DNA of 64,000 bases from Actinophytocola sp044466355 (GTDB taxonomy: Bacteria; Actinomycetota; Actinomycetes; Mycobacteriales; Pseudonocardiaceae). Location of the stretch: NCBI RefSeq assembly GCF_044466355.1, contig NZ_JBITMQ010000018.1, forward strand, positions 1 to 64,000, given 5' to 3'. The translations under genes and the position numbers were made by a program. The notes beneath the pieces were generated by a model, which saw only the letters and a program-made list of their open reading frames with translations, searched no databases and was not told where the DNA came from. Below are positions 58,827 through 64,000 of this stretch, piece after piece (position 1 is the first letter of the stretch; each line of letters opens with the position of its first letter).

Positions 58827-60116
58827 TCAGTTCGAGACCTCGGCCTCGTCGTGCTCTTCGGTGCGCGGCGGGTTCTTCTGCGTCTTCCCGTTGCGGCGCC
58901 GGGCGGTCTGGCGCGGCAGGGTGGCCGGCGGGCGCGGCGGCTGGGCGCCGCCACCCATCATCAGCTCCGCGAACGTGGCCATGGCCTCGTCGAGGTGGCC
59001 GCCGATCCGGCGCTCCGACTCCTCGTTGCTCTTCTTCACGAGCGACACGACCGACTCGGTGTCCGGCTGCTTGGCGACCGTGCCCTCGACCTTGGCGACG
59101 CTCTCGGCGAGCGTCCTGCCCATCTCGGCGATCTTGTCGGTGAAGCCGTCCTCGACCGCGTCGAGCCTGGTGGTCATGCTGTCCAGGCGGCCGGTCACCT
59201 GCTCCAGGCGCACCGCCAGCTCCTCGAGCCGCTCGGTGCCGTCGACCGTGGTCTTCGTGTCGTCGATGGAGTCCTGCAGCGCCTTGCGGGACGCCTCCAC
59301 CTTCATCGACAGCGACGTCGACTTCTGGTCCACGTTCGCGTGCAGGCCCTCGGCGGCCTCGACCACCTTGCCCTGCACCGTCTCCGCCGCGTCGCGGACC
59401 GACTGGCGGACCGCGTCACGCGTCGAGTCGAGCTGGCCGCGCACGGCGCCGTCGACCTCGTCGACGCGGGCGCGCAGGGTCGACTCGGCGCCCTCGACAC
59501 GCTCGCGCAGGTTGTGCTCGGCGGCGTCGATGCGCTCGCGGACCGGGCCGGTCACGGTGCCCGGCAGGGCGTCGAGCTTCGCGTCCTGCTTGTCGAGGTG
59601 CTTGTCGATGTTCGCGTCGAGCTCGTCGATGCGGCGGTGGATGTTCGCGAGCTTGTCCTCGAGCCCGTCCATCCGGCCCGCGACGCCCTCGAAGCGGCCC
59701 GCCACCCCGTCGAGCCTGCCGTCCAGCTGCGCGAACGGCGTGGCCAGCTTGTCCACGATGCCCTCGACGGCCCGGGTCAGCGCGGCGAGCGTGGCGTCCT
59801 GCGCCTCGAGCTTGGCCATCGCGTCCTCGACGCGGGAGGCCAGCGCCGTGACGTCGGTGCGATCGGGAATCTCGGACAGCCGCTTGCGCACCGCGCCGAT
59901 GGACTCCAGCGGCGACAGCCGCGCGTGGATCTCGTCCAGCGTGTCGAAGATCTGCTGCTGTTCGCTCTCACGGATCTCGGCCGCGCGCACCAGCATGTTG
60001 CGCATCCGGTCGAACGACACCGTCGAGTTGTTGTTCTCGTTCACGGAGGTGACCTTCGTCGTGGGGAGGGGCAGGGCCGACGCTGGGGAGCCTAACCACT
60101 CCCAGAACGCGTCCAT
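58827..60116 (-). CDS. Long coiled-coil protein of unknown function
   Basis: A 429-residue soluble protein dominated by heptad-type helices (about 40-370) made of many similar segments such as QLDGRLDGVAGRFEGVAGRM and VRDAAETVQGKVVEAAEGLH, apolipoprotein-like in composition. The C-terminus is Pro/Lys/Arg-rich. There is no signal peptide, so it is cytosolic or nucleoid/membrane-associated. ATG 60116 is used, but GTG 60044 (VNENNNSTVSFDRMRNML, with AAGG upstream) is a credible shorter start. It is divergent from add. Confidence 0.75.
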   Translation of the reverse strand: MDAFWEWLGSPASALPLPTTKVTSVNENNNSTVSFDRMRNMLVRAAEIRESEQQQIFDTLDEIHARLSPLESIGAVRKRLSEIPDRTDVTALASRVEDAMAKLEAQDATLAALTRAVEGIVDKLATPFAQLDGRLDGVAGRFEGVAGRMDGLEDKLANIHRRIDELDANIDKHLDKQDAKLDALPGTVTGPVRERIDAAEHNLRERVEGAESTLRARVDEVDGAVRGQLDSTRDAVRQSVRDAAETVQGKVVEAAEGLHANVDQKSTSLSMKVEASRKALQDSIDDTKTTVDGTERLEELAVRLEQVTGRLDSMTTRLDAVEDGFTDKIAEMGRTLAESVAKVEGTVAKQPDTESVVSLVKKSNEESERRIGGHLDEAMATFAELMMGGGAQPPRPPATLPRQTARRRNGKTQKNPPRTEEHDEAEVSN

Positions 60117-60267
60117 ACACCACCCGTTAGTTCGTTGCAGGCCCGAACGCGACTGGGTTGGGCCATTCGGAGGACGGCCGTGACGCGAATGCCGCGGCCG
60201 AGCATGACCTTACGTGGTGCTTTGGTTACCCGATCGAATGACTCCACCCGCCGAGTACCGTTGCACC

Positions 60268-61368
60268 ATGTCGAGCATGAACCCCGTTCCGGTGACCCCG
60301 GAGGCCGTCAGAACCGCGCCGAAAGTTCTTCTTCATGATCACCTGGACGGTGGTCTCCGGCCCGCCACGGTGATCGAGCTGGCCGACGCCAACGGTTACC
60401 GCGACCTGCCCACCAGCGACGTCGACGAACTCGGCCGCTGGTTCCGGGACTCGGCCGACTCGGGTTCGCTCGTCCGCTACCTGGAGACGTTCGCGCACAC
60501 GTGCGGCGTCATGCAGACCACCGACGCGCTCGTCCGGGTGGCCGCGGAGTGCGCGGAGGACCTCGCCGCGGACGGTGTCGTGTACGCCGAGGTGCGTTAC
60601 GCACCGGAGCTGTTCTGTGAGAACGGGCTCAATCTCGACACGATCGTGGAAGCCGTGCAGGAAGGCTTCCGCGTCGGCGCCGCCCGCGCCCTGGAGGCGG
60701 GCCGCCGGATCCGGATCGGCACGCTCCTGTGCGCCATGCGGCAGAACGCGCGGTCCCTGGAGATCGCCGAGCTGGCGGTCCGGCACCGCGACACCGGCGT
60801 GGTCGGCTTCGACATCGCGGGCCCGGAGGCCGGTTTCCCGCCCACGCGCAACCTGGACGCGTTCGAGTACCTGCGGCAGCAGAACGCGCACTTCACGATC
60901 CACGCGGGCGAGGCGTTCGGGCTGCCGTCGATCTGGGAGGCCATCCAGCACTGCGGCGCCGAGCGGCTCGGCCACGGCGTGCGGATCGTGGACGACATCA
61001 AGGTCGACGAGGACGGCACCGTGCAGCTGGGCAGGCTCGCGAGCTACGTCCGCGACCGGCGCATACCGCTCGAGATGTGCCCGTCGTCGAACGTGCAGAC
61101 CGGTGCCGCGCCGTCGATCGCCGAGCACCCGATCGGGTTGCTCACCAGGCTGCGCTTCCGGGTGACGGTCAACACCGACAACCGGCTCATGTCCGGCTGC
61201 TCGATGTCGTCGGAGATGTCCGCGCTGGTGGACCAGTTCGGCTACGGCTGGGCCGACCTGCAGTGGTTCACGATCAACGCGATGAAGTCCGCGTTCATCG
61301 GGTTCGACGAGCGGCTCGGGATCATCAACGAGATCATCAAGCCGGGTTACGCCGCGCTGATGGGCTGA
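60268..61368 (+). CDS. add: Adenosine deaminase
   Basis: A 366-residue zinc amidohydrolase converting adenosine to inosine. Metal ligands are HDHLDGG near 22-28 and the His of TIHAGE near 212. Further signatures are the catalytic Glu in HAGEAFG, RLGHGVRI, and the late VTVNTDNRLMSGCSMSSEM carrying the Asp ligand. ATG 60268 lies 6 nt after TACCGT (60256-60261), suggesting a leaderless transcript. It corresponds to Rv3313c. Confidence 0.95.
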   Translation: MSSMNPVPVTPEAVRTAPKVLLHDHLDGGLRPATVIELADANGYRDLPTSDVDELGRWFRDSADSGSLVRYLETFAHTCGVMQTTDALVRVAAECAEDLAADGVVYAEVRYAPELFCENGLNLDTIVEAVQEGFRVGAARALEAGRRIRIGTLLCAMRQNARSLEIAELAVRHRDTGVVGFDIAGPEAGFPPTRNLDAFEYLRQQNAHFTIHAGEAFGLPSIWEAIQHCGAERLGHGVRIVDDIKVDEDGTVQLGRLASYVRDRRIPLEMCPSSNVQTGAAPSIAEHPIGLLTRLRFRVTVNTDNRLMSGCSMSSEMSALVDQFGYGWADLQWFTINAMKSAFIGFDERLGIINEIIKPGYAALMG

Positions 61369-61374
61369 CACCGA

Positions 61375-61406
61375 AAGGGCCCCGCCACTCGGGTGACGGG
61401 GCCCTT
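61375..61406. terminator. Terminator hairpin between add and the acidic protein gene
   Basis: Stem AAGGGCCCCG (61375-61384) with CGGGGCCCTT (61397-61406); an inner CAC/GTG stem closes a TCGG loop. It lies between convergent genes. Confidence 0.8.
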
Positions 61407-61415
61407 CGCGTGTGC

Positions 61416-62720
61416 TCACTGGATGTCGAGGCGTTCCTCGAATTCGCTCACCAGCTTGCGCCAGGCCTCGACCTCCGCGTCGAACGGCGCGCTGGGCGCG
61501 AGGCGCGTCGGGTCGGGCCGCAGCACGAACGAGACCAGCCAGCCGAGGCTCTCGGACTGGGCCAGCGCCTCGGACACGCTCTTGTCGCCCGCCCAGTCGG
61601 CGGCGTCGTTGAGCAACTCGACCGCGAGGTCCAGCTGGACCGGGTCGACCGCGTCGGGGCCCTCCTCGATGTCCTCGGCGAGACCGTTCAGCACGTAGGT
61701 GTTGTCGGTCTCGACCTCGACCTCGAGACTGCCGTCCGTCGCCCTGGTCGCGACGTCCTCCCACGTGGACACCTCGGCGAGGTCGTTGTCCTCGCTGCCG
61801 GACTGCGCGAGGTACTTGGCCAGCGCGCGCGGCGACTTCGTCACCGCGATCTTGCCCCTGGCGCCGAGGAAGATCGGTTCGTCGTCGAGGTAGCAGCGCA
61901 GCGTGTAGTACTCCGCCTCCGCTGTGATGATCTTGATGGGGTCGATGCCCACCTCGCCCCAGAACCCGACCGGCTCCGGCTCGGCGTCCTCTTCCTCGTC
62001 CTCGTCGTCGTCCTCTTCGTCCTCGTCGACGTCCGCGTCCTCAGCGTCCTCTTTGGACTCCTCGGCGACGTCGTCCGCGTCCTCAGCGTCCAGGGCGCTC
62101 TCCGCCTCGGCCGACTCGGCCTGGAACGCCGCCAGCTCGTCGGTGGTCTCGTCGAGCGTCGCCTTGTCGACGTCCGGGACCACGACGACCTCGTCGATCG
62201 CGTCCAGCACCTCGTCCCACCGCTCCGAGATGGTCTCCGCCAGGTCGGTCCAGAGCTTCTCGCCCTCGCGGCCGGTGAACGGGAACGTGCCCTGCTCGAG
62301 CACCGCGAAGCCGGCCGCCGAGTTCAGCACCTCGTGCACCTCGTCCAGCTCGCACACGTCGGCGAGCGACCGGACGATCGAGACGATGTCGGCCAGCTCG
62401 CCGATCGTCCACGCGTCCGGCTCCTCCGCCGCCAGCTCCGGCACACCGACGAGGTCGTAGGTGTGCGCCTCGTCCGGCAGCAGCTCCGGCACCGACAGCT
62501 CGGGCACGACGTCCCACGCCGGGTGGTCGGCGAGGTCGTGCTCGTCGGCGGTGCGGACGAACGCGGCGAGGTGGGCGGCGTCCGGGAACGCGTACAGGTC
62601 CTCCTCGTGGCCGAGGAAGGCCTCCCACTCCTCGCCGTCCTCCCGCCAGCGCGGCGCCCACAGTGTGACGACATCGCCCTGGGGCAGGCCGAGCTCGATC
62701 GAGACGATGTCCTGGGACAT
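61416..62720 (-). CDS. Acidic conserved protein (Rv3311-like)
   Basis: A 434-residue very acidic protein. The N-terminal domain (about 1-190) begins MSQDIVSIELGLPQGDVVTL. A central run at about 215-250 is almost all Asp and Glu. The C-terminal domain (about 255-434) starts FWGEVGIDPIKIITAEAEYY and contains IFLGARGKIAVTKSPRALAK. It corresponds by position and general composition to M. tuberculosis Rv3311, next to add. It has no catalytic motif. Some annotations call such proteins primosomal, which I cannot support from sequence. Confidence 0.8.
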   Translation of the reverse strand: MSQDIVSIELGLPQGDVVTLWAPRWREDGEEWEAFLGHEEDLYAFPDAAHLAAFVRTADEHDLADHPAWDVVPELSVPELLPDEAHTYDLVGVPELAAEEPDAWTIGELADIVSIVRSLADVCELDEVHEVLNSAAGFAVLEQGTFPFTGREGEKLWTDLAETISERWDEVLDAIDEVVVVPDVDKATLDETTDELAAFQAESAEAESALDAEDADDVAEESKEDAEDADVDEDEEDDDEDEEEDAEPEPVGFWGEVGIDPIKIITAEAEYYTLRCYLDDEPIFLGARGKIAVTKSPRALAKYLAQSGSEDNDLAEVSTWEDVATRATDGSLEVEVETDNTYVLNGLAEDIEEGPDAVDPVQLDLAVELLNDAADWAGDKSVSEALAQSESLGWLVSFVLRPDPTRLAPSAPFDAEVEAWRKLVSEFEERLDIQ

Positions 62721-62798
62721 TGCTGGACCTCCAGGTCAGGCAATCCGTGGGGCACTCAGAACGACGGGAAGCCTACGTGGTCGGGGAAACAAGGTGGA

Positions 62799-63281
62799 TC
62801 ACCGGTCGGACCGTAGCGAGGATGGGTCGAACGAGTCGAGGTCATCGGACGAATCTTCCTCGGCGACCCGCTTGTCCCGCCGGGCCTGGAACTCCTCGGC
62901 CGTGATGCCGCCGTCGCCGGAGCGTCGCGCCGGGGCCGCCCGGCCGGACAGCTGCTCCAGCGCGTAGGTCAGGTTGTCACCGAGCAGCAGCGCGACCTTG
63001 TTGTAGCCGGACTGGGTCGCGTCGTCCATCGCGACGGCGGCGACCTTCACGATCAGCCGCGCAAGCCCGTCGGCGCCGTAGCGGGCGGCTTCCTGCGCCA
63101 ACCACAACCGCTTCAGCCTGCCCCGGCCGTCGACCGTCACCTCGACGGTCCCGTTGCGGTCGTGAGCCGTGCCGGTGACCGTCGCCAGTATCTCGTCCAC
63201 TTTGGACAGGGCTTCCTGGCGGGCCCGGCCGTCCTCGATCATCTGCCGCGTGGTGCGGTTGACCGGCTCGCGTTCGATCAC
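62799..63281 (-). CDS. YbaB/EbfC-type ESX-associated protein (second gene of pair)
   Basis: A 160-residue protein with a YbaB-like core (RARQEALSKVDEILATVTGT; VEVTVDGRGRLKRLWLAQEA; ADGLARLIVKVAAVAMDDAT) and an acidic, disordered C-terminal third. GTG 63281 overlaps the TGA of the upstream gene (GTGA). The two YbaB-like genes form an operon like those heading WXG100 clusters; the rest of that cluster is not in the window. Confidence 0.75.
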   Translation of the reverse strand: MIEREPVNRTTRQMIEDGRARQEALSKVDEILATVTGTAHDRNGTVEVTVDGRGRLKRLWLAQEAARYGADGLARLIVKVAAVAMDDATQSGYNKVALLLGDNLTYALEQLSGRAAPARRSGDGGITAEEFQARRDKRVAEEDSSDDLDSFDPSSLRSDR

Positions 63282-63679
63282 CGACGGCCCCCGACGTGCT
63301 TGAGCGGGTCGTCGAAGTCGCCGTCCTCCTCGTCGTCCACCGGGACGTAACCCAGCGACTCCAGATGTTTCTCGCCGCGTTCGCCGAGCGCGGGCGCCAG
63401 CGTTTTGTACATGGTGCTGCCGGCACGGCGCGTTGCCCGGTCGGCGAGGGCGGTGATGTTGCGCGCCAACGTCTCCATGTCCCCCGACACGGCGGCGGGC
63501 GAGAGCTTCAGCCCGGTCAGCAGCCCGCCCGGCGCCACCTCGACCTCGATGCCACCGTCGGGCGAGGCGGCCTTGCCCGTGATCCGGCCGACGCGGGCGA
63601 CCTGCGCCCGCGCCCGCTCGTCGGCCTGCGCGACCTTGCGGTCCAACGCCGCCATCTCGTGGTCGATGTCGATCTCCAC
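63278..63679 (-). CDS. YbaB/EbfC-type ESX-associated protein (first gene of pair)
   Basis: A 133-residue protein: EMAALDRKVAQADERARAQV helix, GGIEVEVAPGGLLTGLKLSP strands, and ETLARNITALADRATRRAGS helix, the YbaB order. An acidic C-terminus follows. GTG 63679 has AGGAGGGG close upstream. The longer frame to 63934 enters the conserved promoter element and is rejected. Transcription probably starts from that element (63881-63990), leaving a leader of about 240 nt. Confidence 0.75.
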   Translation of the reverse strand: MEIDIDHEMAALDRKVAQADERARAQVARVGRITGKAASPDGGIEVEVAPGGLLTGLKLSPAAVSGDMETLARNITALADRATRRAGSTMYKTLAPALGERGEKHLESLGYVPVDDEEDGDFDDPLKHVGGRR

Positions 63680-63880
63680 GACCCCTCCTGATCCCCGGTA
63701 CGGCACAAGTGTGCCCGAAAGGTCCGACACGCGCGCCTGTCCGGCACAAGTCGTGGCCGCGAACCCGCCGATCGTGACCCCGGCCCACCTCCCGGACACT
63801 CCACCCGGCACCCGAGAACCGCCCGTACCCCACCGAATCCCACCGAAACGCGCCGAAACACGCCGCAAACGCCCCGTACC

Positions 63881-63990
63881 CAACCCCCACCCGATCCCGG
63901 GGGCCACCCGCCATGCCAGTCTACCGGTGCCCACCGACAGGGACCCCGTTGTCGATCTTGACTGTGGATAACCGGGTGGGCTGTGGACAA
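63881..63990 (-). promoter_or_regulatory. DnaA-box pair plus conserved promoter-like element, copy 2 (intact)
   Basis: Reading the minus strand: TTGTCCACA (63990-63982), TTATCCACA (63971-63963), then the 51-bp block 63940-63890 with CACCGGTAGACTGGCATGG. Nine more bases (63889-63881, TGGGGGTTG) match the far side of the IS at 43084-43092. This is therefore the uninterrupted version of the element at 41414. It lies upstream of the YbaB-like pair. The 200 bp between it and GTG 63679 contain no gene. Confidence 0.7.
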
Positions 63991-64000
63991 CTCGGTCAGT

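Noticed and set aside
61980..62100. Asp/Glu codon-rich tract as a possible simple-sequence expansion
   Set aside because: It lies in frame within a conserved acidic protein and varies in codon use, so it is a normal acidic linker.

Overview
The window comes from a high-GC actinomycete, most likely a member of the Pseudonocardiaceae (Saccharothrix/Lentzea/Actinosynnema-like; this is inferred from gene content, not from a marker gene). Evidence: very GC-rich coding, many GTG starts and leaderless-looking starts, WXG100/EspG/YbaB-type ESX genes, an actinomycete integrative and conjugative element (AICE), a Scr1/DUF397 pair, and a housekeeping gene order that follows the Mycobacterium tuberculosis Rv3274c-Rv3313c stretch (fadE25, purE, purK, GtrA, PH-domain protein, birA, accD5, accE5, maf, accA3, glpD, lpdA, Rv3311-like, add).

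Region 1 (1-12,640) is an integrated AICE whose left end lies outside the window. Its backbone has a HAD hydrolase and a GntR repressor on the minus strand, a palindromic operator/promoter region (3734-3835), and then a plus-strand operon of small genes including a Pra-like activator, an XRE regulator and a 55-residue zinc-ribbon protein. These are followed by a TraB/FtsK-type translocase, a RepSA-type HUH initiator, Xis and a tyrosine integrase. Two AT-richer cargo genes flank the backbone: a DUF262 plus Schlafen/AlbA_2-like fusion (175-1965) and an orphan P-loop ATPase (11131-12636). Both are candidate defence genes.

Region 2 (12,740-41,343) is mostly chromosomal. It holds fadE25, purE, purK and a GT87 mannosyltransferase; an ECF sigma factor fused to an anti-sigma zinc finger, membrane helices and an exported domain; two tandem GtrA proteins; an ArsR-like regulator; an OmpR-type two-component pair; a Scr1/Scr2-like pair; and hisN. 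It continues with a type VII polymorphic-toxin operon (YbaB-like, WXG100-like, TNT NADase toxin, putative immunity protein), CbiZ, a GNAT enzyme, HMG-CoA lyase, a PH-domain membrane protein, birA, the acyl-CoA carboxylase genes accD5/accE/accA3, a DHA2 transporter and maf.

Region 3 (41,344-48,222) is disturbed by mobile DNA. A short MITE-like element and an ISAs1-family IS sit side by side in a regulatory element that carries two DnaA boxes. A near-identical empty copy of that element lies at the right end of the window (63,881-63,990). An ESX cluster follows (DUF1707 protein, WXG100-like, PPE-like, EspG-like), then a scaffold gap inside a palindromic repeat, then an intact IS4-type element with a 10-bp target duplication.

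Region 4 (48,224-64,000) has lpdA, a gamma-glutamylcyclotransferase-like gene, an ABC efflux operon with two adaptor proteins, the glycerol genes glpK/glpF and divergent glpD, a long coiled-coil protein, adenosine deaminase, an acidic Rv3311-like protein, and two YbaB-like ESX-associated genes at the edge.

A family of long imperfect palindromes occupies three intergenic regions (about 16,965, 35,906 and 46,249). Its outer boundary begins with TAACCCCGCGAGTC, so that it coincides with TAA stop codons of the adjoining genes. This repeat family and the twin DnaA-box promoter element are the most unusual non-coding structures seen; the two AICE cargo genes and the TNT toxin operon are the most interesting proteins.
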